From: Bacillota bacterium
GTDB taxonomy: Bacteria; Bacillota; Clostridia; Lachnospirales; Lachnospiraceae
Reading direction: 5' to 3'
Length of the DNA stretch: 49,672 nt
Assembly (NCBI GenBank): GCA_023436225.1
Contig: JAEZKA010000053.1
Span: 1-49,672, forward strand
Position 1 is the stretch's first letter. Every line of letters starts with the position of its first letter. The notes under the pieces were generated by a model. That model saw only the letters and a list, made by a program, of their open reading frames with translations, did no database searches and had not been told where the DNA came from. The position numbers and the translations under genes are program-made. This document shows, one piece after another, positions 15,610 to 24,238 of this stretch.

Positions 15610-16551
15610 ATGGAAAGAAAACTACAGAAATATGGATTAATATTCATCGCTGCGGCAATGATCTTGCTCGCATTGTTTATGTTTTACCCAGTTCTATACT
15701 CGTTTTATTTATCCTTGACCTCAACAAAGCTGGGTGTAACAAAATTTGTTTGGTTTAACAATTATAAACGGATAGTAGAGGACCCTCTGTTTTGGACAGC
15801 TTTAAAGAATACCTTTGTAATTTTGCTGATTCAAGTTCCGATTATGCTTTTTCTTGCATTGATTTTAGCGACGATACTCAATGATAAAAGTGTGAGGTTT
15901 CGTGGCTTTTTTAGAACAGCTCTATTTTTGCCGGCGGTAACGTCTCTCATTACATATACCATTTTATTTAAAATGCTGTTTTCCTATACGGGCTTCTTAA
16001 ACAGTACGCTAATGAAGCTTCACTTTATTGCTGAGCCGATTGAATGGATGGCAAGTCCTGTTACAGCCAAAGCTGTTTTAATCATCGCTATGATCTGGCG
16101 CTGGACAGGATACAATATGGTTTTCTATCTATCAGGTATGCAAAATATTTCCGAGGATATCTATGAATCTGCTTCGATTGACGGTTCATCAAAAATAAAT
16201 ACCTTTTTTAAAATAACGCTACCGCTTCTTAAACCGATGATTTTGTTTACTACCATAATGTCTACCATTGGTACTCTGCAATTGTTTGATGAGCCGATTA
16301 ACCTTTCCCAAGGCGGTGTAACGGCTGCAACAGTAGGTCCTGGCAATTCGCTTTTGACCTTGAGTGTTTATATCTATAATATATGCTTCAAATACGTGCC
16401 AAACTTTGGATATGGTGCAACAATTGCCTATGTAATCGTATTACTAATCGGTTTATTAACCCTTGTTCAATTCCGTGTAGGGGCTACGGATGACGAGAAA
16501 GAAGCAAGAAAACTGAGAGATCAAAGCAAGCTTGCAAGAAGGAGGGTGTAA
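15610..16551 (+). CDS. Sugar ABC transporter permease (MalF/UgpA type)
   Basis: 313 residues with six predicted membrane segments, beginning with FIAAAMILLALFMFYPVLYS. The EAA-type loop that contacts the ATPase reads IYESASIDGSSKINTFFKIT followed by LPLLKP near residues 183-205. It forms half of the importer channel together with the next gene. It has an in-frame start after ACGGGGGATTCTGA. The C-terminal tail is basic (KLARRRV). Confidence 0.92.
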   Translation: MERKLQKYGLIFIAAAMILLALFMFYPVLYSFYLSLTSTKLGVTKFVWFNNYKRIVEDPLFWTALKNTFVILLIQVPIMLFLALILATILNDKSVRFRGFFRTALFLPAVTSLITYTILFKMLFSYTGFLNSTLMKLHFIAEPIEWMASPVTAKAVLIIAMIWRWTGYNMVFYLSGMQNISEDIYESASIDGSSKINTFFKITLPLLKPMILFTTIMSTIGTLQLFDEPINLSQGGVTAATVGPGNSLLTLSVYIYNICFKYVPNFGYGATIAYVIVLLIGLLTLVQFRVGATDDEKEARKLRDQSKLARRRV

Positions 16552-16553
16552 AA

Positions 16554-17372
16554 ATGAGACGCTTAATTAGTGTTCCCAAAATATTAATTTATCTAATTTT
16601 GATCGTGGCAGCCTTCTTTTCTATCTTTCCCTTTTACTGGATGATTACCGGAATGACAAACAGTGCAGTGGATATTGTTAAGGGCAAAATGACCTTCGGA
16701 ACCATGTTTACTTCCAATATAACCACGCTGTTTAAGGAATATAATATGGCTCAAGTGTTACTTAACTCATTAAAGGTTACCGGATTTACGGTGGTATTGT
16801 GCCTATTAATATGCTCCATGGCAGCCTATGGATTCGTAATGTATAAATCCAGAGTTACGAAAAGAATGTATGCATTAACAATGCTAACGATGATGGTACC
16901 CTTTGCGGCGCTTATGATTCCTTTGTTTCAAATCATAGTTATGTTCAATCTACTGAATACGCACTTTGCACTGATTATTACGAGTGTTACTTCGGTATTT
17001 ATTATATTCTTCTTCCGGCAAAGCTTTTTAACATATCCCTATGAAATCATTCAGGCTGCGCGGGTGGACGGCGCAGGTGAATTCCGCATATTCTTAAACA
17101 TTTTTGTACCATCCATGAAGAGTACATTTTTTGCCGCTGCTATATATTCTTTTATGACCAGCTGGAACTCATATATGTGGCCACTAATCGTACTACAAAC
17201 GAATGATAAAAAAACGACGACACTTTTGATATCCTACCTGTCGTCCGCCTATGTACCGCAATATGGAGTGATTATGACAGCGATCGTTATATCCACATTG
17301 CCAATTGTAATTATTTTCTTTGCTTTCCAAAAACAATTTGTACAAGGAATGATTGGATCTGTGAAGGGATAA
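16554..17372 (+). CDS. Sugar ABC transporter permease (MalG/UgpE type)
   Basis: 272 residues, six membrane segments, with the EAA loop YEIIQAARVDGAGEFRIFLN followed by IFVP near residues 162-185. It starts 2 bp after the MalF-type gene behind AGGAGGGTG. No ATP-binding subunit is encoded in the cluster; CUT1 importers in Firmicutes often borrow a shared MsmK/MsiK-type ATPase, which would have to lie outside the window. Confidence 0.92.
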   Translation: MRRLISVPKILIYLILIVAAFFSIFPFYWMITGMTNSAVDIVKGKMTFGTMFTSNITTLFKEYNMAQVLLNSLKVTGFTVVLCLLICSMAAYGFVMYKSRVTKRMYALTMLTMMVPFAALMIPLFQIIVMFNLLNTHFALIITSVTSVFIIFFFRQSFLTYPYEIIQAARVDGAGEFRIFLNIFVPSMKSTFFAAAIYSFMTSWNSYMWPLIVLQTNDKKTTTLLISYLSSAYVPQYGVIMTAIVISTLPIVIIFFAFQKQFVQGMIGSVKG

Positions 17373-17395
17373 AAAAGTAGAATGGAGTAGATGAA

Positions 17396-20395
17396 ATGAG
17401 CAGTATAAAGCAATACAGCTTGGATTGGCTAACTAATCCGGAGATTTATCAAGTAAATCGCCTTTCCGCACATTCGGACCACTATTTTTTCTCAGATAAT
17501 GAGGAATTAAAATATAGTTTGAATGGAAGCTGGAAATTCCAATATGCTGAAAACTTGCAGAAAACAGATTGGAGCTTTTGGCAGGAGGAATTTTGTGATA
17601 AGGACTGGAACAATATAGAGGTTCCTTCCCATATACAGCTGCAAGGCTATGGTATACCCCAATACACGAACACGATGTATCCGTGGGATGGGCATGAGAA
17701 GTTGGTTCCACCTCAAATTCCTACGGAATTTAACCCGGTAGGGTCATATGTAAAGTACTTTCAGTTACCTAATAATTTTGAAAGTAAAAGAATAATTTTA
17801 CGCTTTGAAGGTGTGGAAAGTGCGATGTATGTTTGGATGAACGGTATTTTTGTAGGTTATGGCGAAGATACCTTTACCCCCTCGGAATATGATGTAACAG
17901 ACTACATGAAGCCGGGTGAAAATCGCCTGTGTGTGGCTGTTGTGCGATTTAGCAGTGGTAGCTGGCTGGAAGATCAGGATTTTTGGCGATTCTCCGGGAT
18001 ATTCAGGGAGGTTGCCTTATATGCTCTACCGATCATACATGCGAGGGACATCGATGCAAGACCCAGTGTCAGTGAGGATTTACAGGAAGGGTTGCTGGAG
18101 GTGGATTTCCACCTTGACGGCCGGGAATATACCGGAGCCGAGGTACAGGTGTCCTTGCTGGATGCAGGAGGAATTACGGTAGATACTTTTAGGGCACCGG
18201 CTGCAGAGAGAGTTACCTTTACTAGGGCAATTCAAGAGGTGAACCTTTGGAGTGCTGAAACACCTTATTTGTACACGTTGGTATATAGAATATGCACCCT
18301 GTCAGGGGTGGTCCTTGAGCGGGGAAGAAGCTTCATAGGCTTCAGACGCTTTGAAATGATCAATGGTATTATGCATTTAAATAAAAAACGTATTGTCTTT
18401 CACGGGGTAAACCGACATGAATTTAACTGTAGGCGTGGCCGTGCCATTTCCAAAGAGGATATGCTCACGGATGTAATTCTGATGAAGCAAAATAACATCA
18501 ATGCGGTGAGAACCTCTCATTATCCAAACCAATCCTATTTCTATGAGCTATGCGATCGGTACGGTATTTATATGATAGACGAAGCGAATCTGGAAACCCA
18601 TGGTACCTGGATGATTATGGGAAAGGTAAATATTACAGAACATACTGTCCCCGGCGATAATGAGCGTTGGCTGGGTGCTGTTTTGGACAGGGGTATGTCC
18701 ATGGTGGAAAGAGATAAAAACCATCCCTCCATTCTAATGTGGTCTGTGGGTAACGAATCGGCAGGGGGACGAATCCTGTATGAATTAGCACAGTATTACA
18801 GAAACAGGGATAAGCATCGGCTGGTTCATTACGAAGGAGTGTTTCATGACAGGAGGTTCAACAGCACCAGTGATGTAGAAAGCAGAATGTATTCAAAACC
18901 GGAGGAAATAATTGAATACTTAGAAAGCCAACCGGAAAAACCGATTATTTCCTGTGAATATTCCCATGCCATGGGTAACTCCATTGGAGGTATAAAAAAA
19001 TATATTGATATAGAAGATAATTACTCGATGTACCAAGGCGGCTTTATTTGGGATTTCATCGATCAAGCAATTGAACAGACAGATTCTTGTGGACGAACCT
19101 ATCTAGCCGTTGGCGGAGATTTTGGAGACCGTCCTAATGACGGCTATTTTTGCGGAGACGGACTACTGTTTGCCGACAGGAGGGTAAGCTCCAAGATGCA
19201 GGAGGTCAAATTCGTATATCAAGACCTGCAAATTCATTGTGACAAAAAAGGTGCGTTGATAAAAAATAAATTCTTGTTTACCAATACCAATGCTTTCATA
19301 CTGCTTTACAGGGTATTAAAGAACGGCGTAGAAATTCATAACGGAAGCTTGTCAGTGGATATCCCACCCCTTAACCAGGCTTATATTCCGCTACCGGTTG
19401 AAACCGACGGCGACAACGGCGAATACGTTTTGGATGTATCCTTTGTGCTAAAAGAAACTCTGCCATGGGCGGAAAAAGGTCATGAAATTGCCTTTGGGCA
19501 AGGGGTAATCAAACATTCGTCTTTGGCATTGGAAGAGACGGCGGTGCAAATGGTCGAAGGGGATGTAAATCTTTCTGTAAGAAGCAAAAGTTTAAAGGCA
19601 ATGTTCTGGAAAGTAACGAAGACCTTAAACTCCTTTAATATAAACGGAAAAGAAATACTAAAATCATCGATAAAACCGGACTTTTGGCGAGCTCCTACAG
19701 ACAATGATTTCGGTAACCTATCCGTGTATCATTGGGCGGTATGGAAAGCTGTTTCCCTTTATACCATAGGAAGAAGCCTGACATTGAATGAAAACAAGGC
19801 ATCCATTACAGCCGAATATGCCTTCCCAATCCTGGAAGGGAAGGGATGTACCATGTGCTATCAATTCTTGGGTAATGATGTATGTAAAATAACCCTGAGA
19901 ATGGATGCTGACGTAGAAATTGCATCAATTCCACAGTTTGGCTTTACGTTCAGTCTTCTACCGGAATTTGATAAAATCCGCTATTATGGCAGAGGTCCGG
20001 GGGAAACCTATATCGACAGAAAAGCCGGAGGCCGGCTCGGGATCTATAGTCATAAGGTATCCGATATGGTTGAGTCATACTTAAATCCACAGGAAACAGG
20101 AAACCGGACGGACATCCGCTGGATTGAGATTATCAATGAAGAAGGAATCGGTATTAAATTATTTTCGGATACTCCCTTTGAAAGTTCGGTGCTGCCCTAC
20201 AGCTCTCATGAACTTGAGAATGCAGGTCATATGAACGAGCTCCCACCGGTAACCAAGACGGTTGTCAATGTATCTATGGCAAAAAGCGGCATCGCAGGGG
20301 ATGATTCCTGGGGTGCTCCCATCCATCCGGAATATCTGGTTAAGCTGGATAAGCCATTGGAATTTAGCGTATATATACAAGCATTGAGTGTGTAA
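17396..20395 (+). CDS. lacZ: Beta-galactosidase, GH2, LacZ type
   Basis: 999 residues, near the 1023 of E. coli LacZ. Order: GH2 sugar-binding domain (WSFWQEEFCDKDWNNIEVP), Ig-like domain, TIM barrel with HGVNRHEF, the acid/base Glu454 in WSVGNESAGG, the nucleophile Glu521 in ISCEYSHAMGNS, then the C-terminal beta-sandwich (FWRAPTDNDFGN, YGRGPGETYIDRKAGG). It has no signal peptide, so it hydrolyses imported beta-galactosides in the cytoplasm. It is 23 bp after the second permease and in the same operon, controlled by the LacI protein. E454 and E521 correspond to E461 and E537 of the E. coli enzyme. Relaxed specificity cannot be excluded. Confidence 0.95.
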   Translation: MSSIKQYSLDWLTNPEIYQVNRLSAHSDHYFFSDNEELKYSLNGSWKFQYAENLQKTDWSFWQEEFCDKDWNNIEVPSHIQLQGYGIPQYTNTMYPWDGHEKLVPPQIPTEFNPVGSYVKYFQLPNNFESKRIILRFEGVESAMYVWMNGIFVGYGEDTFTPSEYDVTDYMKPGENRLCVAVVRFSSGSWLEDQDFWRFSGIFREVALYALPIIHARDIDARPSVSEDLQEGLLEVDFHLDGREYTGAEVQVSLLDAGGITVDTFRAPAAERVTFTRAIQEVNLWSAETPYLYTLVYRICTLSGVVLERGRSFIGFRRFEMINGIMHLNKKRIVFHGVNRHEFNCRRGRAISKEDMLTDVILMKQNNINAVRTSHYPNQSYFYELCDRYGIYMIDEANLETHGTWMIMGKVNITEHTVPGDNERWLGAVLDRGMSMVERDKNHPSILMWSVGNESAGGRILYELAQYYRNRDKHRLVHYEGVFHDRRFNSTSDVESRMYSKPEEIIEYLESQPEKPIISCEYSHAMGNSIGGIKKYIDIEDNYSMYQGGFIWDFIDQAIEQTDSCGRTYLAVGGDFGDRPNDGYFCGDGLLFADRRVSSKMQEVKFVYQDLQIHCDKKGALIKNKFLFTNTNAFILLYRVLKNGVEIHNGSLSVDIPPLNQAYIPLPVETDGDNGEYVLDVSFVLKETLPWAEKGHEIAFGQGVIKHSSLALEETAVQMVEGDVNLSVRSKSLKAMFWKVTKTLNSFNINGKEILKSSIKPDFWRAPTDNDFGNLSVYHWAVWKAVSLYTIGRSLTLNENKASITAEYAFPILEGKGCTMCYQFLGNDVCKITLRMDADVEIASIPQFGFTFSLLPEFDKIRYYGRGPGETYIDRKAGGRLGIYSHKVSDMVESYLNPQETGNRTDIRWIEIINEEGIGIKLFSDTPFESSVLPYSSHELENAGHMNELPPVTKTVVNVSMAKSGIAGDDSWGAPIHPEYLVKLDKPLEFSVYIQALSV

Positions 20396-20437
20396 AAGTC
20401 ATACTGAATTGATTGGAACAAAAAATGATAAAAAGGT

Positions 20438-20482
20438 GCTGTCGCAGATCATGATTTTGATTTTGCGACAGCCCATTTTTTT
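20438..20482 (+). terminator. Terminator of the transporter/lacZ operon
   Basis: GCTGTCGCA at 20438-20446 pairs perfectly with TGCGACAGC at 20464-20472, followed by CCA and a seven-T run. Confidence 0.8.
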
Positions 20483-20534
20483 ATGGTATTGACTCTGAAC
20501 TCGCCTTTTTCATGGAAGTATAGCCTTTGCGTGT

Positions 20535-20608
20535 ATTCATGACAATAGATCGTTCGCGAGTGTGCTTTCTATCGTTTTAGTAATTCATGACAAGTGAATT
20601 GATTTATC
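20535..20608 (+). repeat. Composite intergenic palindromic repeat (partner of 12870-12943)
   Basis: It holds ATTCATGACAATAGA-type sequence (from 20535) and the exact 26-bp ATTCATGACAAGTG unit (20583-20608), whose second half GAATTGATTTATCAATTC is itself palindromic. It sits between the lacZ terminator and mnmA. The rest of 20396-20795 contains no gene that I can see. Confidence 0.5.
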
Positions 20609-20795
20609 AATTCATCTTGTTCCTAAATTTCAATATTTCACTTTATCAGAGTATGTGTTATTCTTAAGGTAATTTACTTTAAAATAGTAATATAGAAATA
20701 ATGAATTAATCAATTATTGATCATATTGATGATAAAGTAAGAATTACAATGACACTATGGTAATGAATTAATATAGAAAGTAGAGGAGAATAGTC

Positions 20796-21890
20796 ATGCA
20801 AAAGGCTCCTAAAGATACAACAGTAGTAGTAGGAATGTCCGGAGGAGTGGATTCCTCCGTAGCTGCCTTATTATTAAAAGAGCAAGGATATCGAGTGATC
20901 GGTATATTCATGAAAAATTGGGATGAAAAGGATGAGTTTGGTGAATGTACTGCAACGAAGGATTCGGAGGATGCCAGGAGAGTATGTGCAGCAATCGGAA
21001 TCCCATTCTATACGGTTAATTTTGTGAGTAAATATTGGGATAATGTATTTATGTACTTTTTAGAGGAACTGAAAGAGGGCAGAACGCCAAATCCGGATGT
21101 CTTATGTAATAAAGAGATTAAATTTAAAGCATTTCTGGATTATGCAATGAAATTAGGTGCGGATTATTTAGCAACTGGGCATTATGCAAGAGTGGAGGAA
21201 AGGGATGGAGAGTATCGTTTATTAAAGGGGATAGATAATAATAAAGATCAAACCTATTTTCTGTGTATGCTAGGTCAGGAGCAATTATCCAAAACCCTAT
21301 TTCCACTTGGGGGCATGGTTAAGAGTGAAGTAAAAGATATAGCAAAAAGAGCTGGATTAGATACTGCGTATAAGAAAGAAAGTACTGGAATCTGTTTCAT
21401 TGGAGAAAGAAACTTTAAGAATTTCCTAAAAACTTACCTTCCTGCGCAGCCGGGTGACATCAAGACGCTGGATGGTAAGGTAGTAGGAAAACATGATGGT
21501 CTTATGTATTATACACTAGGACAAAGAAAAGGCCTTGGTATTGGTGGACAAGGTACCGGTGATCCATGGTTTGTTGTAGATAAGGATTTAAGCAGCAATG
21601 TACTTTATGTAGTACAGGGAGATAATCATTCCTTATTATATTCTAAAGGGATCATAGCAACAAGGTTACATTGGATAAGTGGTAAGGCTCCAGAACCAAC
21701 CTTTCGATGTATGGTTAAATTAAGATATCGTCAACCGGACCATGGCGTAACGGTACATTTGAGAGAAAATAATTCCTGTGAGGTGGTTTTTGATGAGCCG
21801 GAACGAGCAGTGACTCCGGGACAGTTTGCAGTCTTTTATGATGGGGACATATGCATTGGCGCAGGAACCATTGATCAGGTACTAAGATAA
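20796..21890 (+). CDS. mnmA: tRNA-specific 2-thiouridylase MnmA
   Basis: 364 residues, full length. The PP-loop ATP pyrophosphatase motif SGGVDSS is near residues 15-21. The catalytic cysteines are Cys104 (NPDVLCNKEIKF) and Cys200 (STGICFIGERNF), matching Cys102 and Cys199 of the E. coli enzyme. ATGHYARV and YYTLGQRKGLGIGG are also diagnostic. It puts sulfur on U34 of tRNA Lys, Glu and Gln. The RBS is AGAGGAGAA. It stands alone between the lacZ operon and a convergent two-component system. Confidence 0.97.
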   Translation: MQKAPKDTTVVVGMSGGVDSSVAALLLKEQGYRVIGIFMKNWDEKDEFGECTATKDSEDARRVCAAIGIPFYTVNFVSKYWDNVFMYFLEELKEGRTPNPDVLCNKEIKFKAFLDYAMKLGADYLATGHYARVEERDGEYRLLKGIDNNKDQTYFLCMLGQEQLSKTLFPLGGMVKSEVKDIAKRAGLDTAYKKESTGICFIGERNFKNFLKTYLPAQPGDIKTLDGKVVGKHDGLMYYTLGQRKGLGIGGQGTGDPWFVVDKDLSSNVLYVVQGDNHSLLYSKGIIATRLHWISGKAPEPTFRCMVKLRYRQPDHGVTVHLRENNSCEVVFDEPERAVTPGQFAVFYDGDICIGAGTIDQVLR

Positions 21891-21950
21891 GCATACTAAC
21901 ACCTTCCTCTGATTTTGGGGAGAGAACATTATAAACTAACTATACTAGAT

Positions 21951-23273
21951 TTAACGTAGCTTCAGTCTGAAAGGTTTAGGAGATCCGGATTGTGGTAATT
22001 CGAGAGTAAAGGTAGAACCCCCGCCTTTGGTATCCGATACATTGATTTTGCCACCCTGTAACTCGATTAGTTCCTTTGCGATACTCAATCCAAGCCCGAA
22101 ATGCGTATTGTCATTGCGGGCTTTATCAATTCTATAAAAGCGGTCGAAGATAACCTTCTTCTGTTCGTCTGCGATACCAATTCCACGATCGATCACCTCA
22201 AGAGCAAAGGTATTTTTCTTATAAAAAGGACGCAAGGTAATCGTGCTATTGACAGGCGAATAGCTGAGGGCATTATCGATAAGAATTCCAATGACCTGTG
22301 TCAGGCGGTCCTTATCTGCATAAATCGGAGTTAGAGGGTAATCTGGAAAGTCAAGCGATAAGCTATGTTGTCTTTTCTGACAGACGAGTGAATAGGCATC
22401 ATAAAGGTCAATCAGATAGGTCTCTGTCTCAAGGAGCGTTTTATGCATCTCCCAGGATTTTGCCTCCGAGGATGAAAGAATTAACATATCGCTGATTAAT
22501 TTCGACATGCGCCCGCATTCATCTACGATTCTGGGGATAAAACGGTTACGATCTGCTCCTTCTAGTAAAGCTGCAGTCGCATTGGTCGTAATGACAGCCA
22601 GCGGGGAGCGTAAATCGTGGGACGCAGCAGCGATAAATTCCTTTTGCTTTTGTTGACCTTCCTCGATCGGCTGAATGACCTTTTTTACTAATAGGCAGCT
22701 GATTAGAAATAACAGAAAGGACCCAATCAGATCCACCAGGAGGAATAGGATTATCATTCGTATCATTTGATGGACTTCCTCAGGATGGAACTGAATTAGG
22801 GTTATGCTTTTATACCCGTTCTCGTTAGGAATGATGCTTACACAGGCATAGGTTGTGATATTACCAGCAACATCTAGTCGTATAATCGAGCTGTTGCTTT
22901 GGTTAAAGTTGACATACATTGAGGAGGTATCAATTCCTTCCTTTGTTGCAGCCTCCTTCGCCTTTGCAATCAAGGCATTTCTGTCATAAAAGGTAAGCCA
23001 GGAACCTTTGAAGAAAAAAGGGGTACCGTTTTCTTCAATATGTATGATGAGCTTGTTTGCTGCTTCCTGTTCGGACAGCCAGGTGTTATTAATGATATTT
23101 TCGGTCTGAAGCTTATATACAATCGTATCTCGAATATTTTCAAACTTCTCTAGCTGATAACCTTTTAATTGATTCATATTCACATAGAAGGCACTAAAAA
23201 TCACAATATTGAGAATGAGAGTGGTTAAGATGGTATACTGTAATATCAGCTGCCTTTTTAGCTTAAGAAGCAT
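21951..23273 (-). CDS. Sensor histidine kinase
   Basis: 440 residues. A first membrane helix at about 12-32, an extracellular sensor region of about 140 residues and a second helix at about 175-198. The HisKA phospho-acceptor is in AASHDLRSPLAVI. The ATPase domain has the N box (LIDNALSYSP), G1 (DRGIGIADEQ) and G2 (FGLGLSIAKELIELQGG). It phosphorylates the response regulator encoded just upstream. The ATG shares a base with the regulator's stop (TAATG), implying translational coupling. The external signal is unknown. Confidence 0.92.
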   Translation of the reverse strand: MLLKLKRQLILQYTILTTLILNIVIFSAFYVNMNQLKGYQLEKFENIRDTIVYKLQTENIINNTWLSEQEAANKLIIHIEENGTPFFFKGSWLTFYDRNALIAKAKEAATKEGIDTSSMYVNFNQSNSSIIRLDVAGNITTYACVSIIPNENGYKSITLIQFHPEEVHQMIRMIILFLLVDLIGSFLLFLISCLLVKKVIQPIEEGQQKQKEFIAAASHDLRSPLAVITTNATAALLEGADRNRFIPRIVDECGRMSKLISDMLILSSSEAKSWEMHKTLLETETYLIDLYDAYSLVCQKRQHSLSLDFPDYPLTPIYADKDRLTQVIGILIDNALSYSPVNSTITLRPFYKKNTFALEVIDRGIGIADEQKKVIFDRFYRIDKARNDNTHFGLGLSIAKELIELQGGKINVSDTKGGGSTFTLELPQSGSPKPFRLKLR

Positions 23274-23959
23274 TAGTGGACCTCCTGGCTGTTTATAAGT
23301 TGATACCCAACTCCGTGAATTGTTTTAATCCGGGCATCACTGTCGATTGAAGCTAAACGCCTTCTCAGAAAATGAATATAGTTATCCAGATTTCCGTCTT
23401 CTACGAAGTAATCGGGCCCCCAGATATGACTGAGAATAATCTCTCTTGGTAAAATCTGATTCGGGTGTCGTAAAAAGTATTCAAATAGATCGGCTTCTCG
23501 TTTAGATAAAGAACAGGCCTTCGAAGGAGTTCGGATCGACAGCTTTTTTACATCAAGCTCTAGGTTGGAATAGGATAGAAGTTTTGTTGGCAGTAGCTGT
23601 TGGGGCCGTCTGTATAGTGCACGAATTCGAGCGAGTAATTCCTCCATCGCAAAGGGCTTAACCAGATAATCATCTGCTCCGCCATCCAGTCCGTCGATTC
23701 GATCGTGAAGTCCATCCATTGCAGTAACCATGATAACGGGGACAGTCAGACCTTTCTTTCGAATCGCTTTTAAGATGGATAATCCATCCATGACCGGGAG
23801 CATTCGATCCAGTATAATCAGATCATAGGAAGGATTTAGAGCATAATCCAAAGCGTCATCACCGGTATAGCAGACATCAACGGTGTAATCCTCCTTCTGT
23901 AGCTGGTAATATACGGCATCACATAAATCCTTATTATCTTCTATCATTAATATTCTCAT
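23273..23959 (-). CDS. OmpR/PhoB-family response regulator
   Basis: 228 residues. The receiver domain begins MRILMIEDNKDLCDA and has the phospho-Asp in LIILDRMLPV and the conserved Lys in DYLVKPF. The C-terminal winged helix ends in YIHFLRRRLASIDSDARIKTIHGVGYQL. I chose ATG 23957-23959 (RBS TTGAGGAGATTTTAT) rather than the in-frame start 15 codons upstream, which would add a non-homologous leader. It is paired with the kinase at 21951 and divergent from the lipoprotein gene at 24239, its probable target (inference). Confidence 0.93.
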   Translation of the reverse strand: MRILMIEDNKDLCDAVYYQLQKEDYTVDVCYTGDDALDYALNPSYDLIILDRMLPVMDGLSILKAIRKKGLTVPVIMVTAMDGLHDRIDGLDGGADDYLVKPFAMEELLARIRALYRRPQQLLPTKLLSYSNLELDVKKLSIRTPSKACSLSKREADLFEYFLRHPNQILPREIILSHIWGPDYFVEDGNLDNYIHFLRRRLASIDSDARIKTIHGVGYQLINSQEVH

Positions 23960-24052
23960 ATAAAATCTCCTCAAAAAATAAAAATAAATGGAGAACATAC
24001 TCATCTTATGTTTACTAATAGTATCAGTTTAGCATAGGTGATTGTAGAAGTC

Positions 24053-24089
24053 CTTTAAAAAATCTTAAAGACTTAAAGTTTTTTTAAAG
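24053..24089. promoter_or_regulatory. Palindrome and TTAAAG direct repeats between regulator and lipoprotein genes
   Basis: CTTTAAAAAA at 24053-24062 is the reverse complement of TTTTTTAAAG at 24080-24089. Inside lie two TTAAAG units (24065-24070, 24073-24078), read as CTTTAA repeats on the other strand. OmpR-type regulators bind short direct repeats, so this is a candidate site for autoregulation or control of the divergent gene. The spacing of 8 bp is shorter than the usual 10-11 bp. Confidence 0.35.
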
Positions 24090-24238
24090 AAATGTCTGCT
24101 AAAGTTTTGTTTATCGGGATTGGAAGACGACCGATGCATAGAAAATATGTCTGATAGCTGGCTAGGGAATGGAATGATAGAAGAACAGAGATAGAGAGCT
24201 AGAGGGTCATATAATACATATAAAAGGGAGAGTATAAG

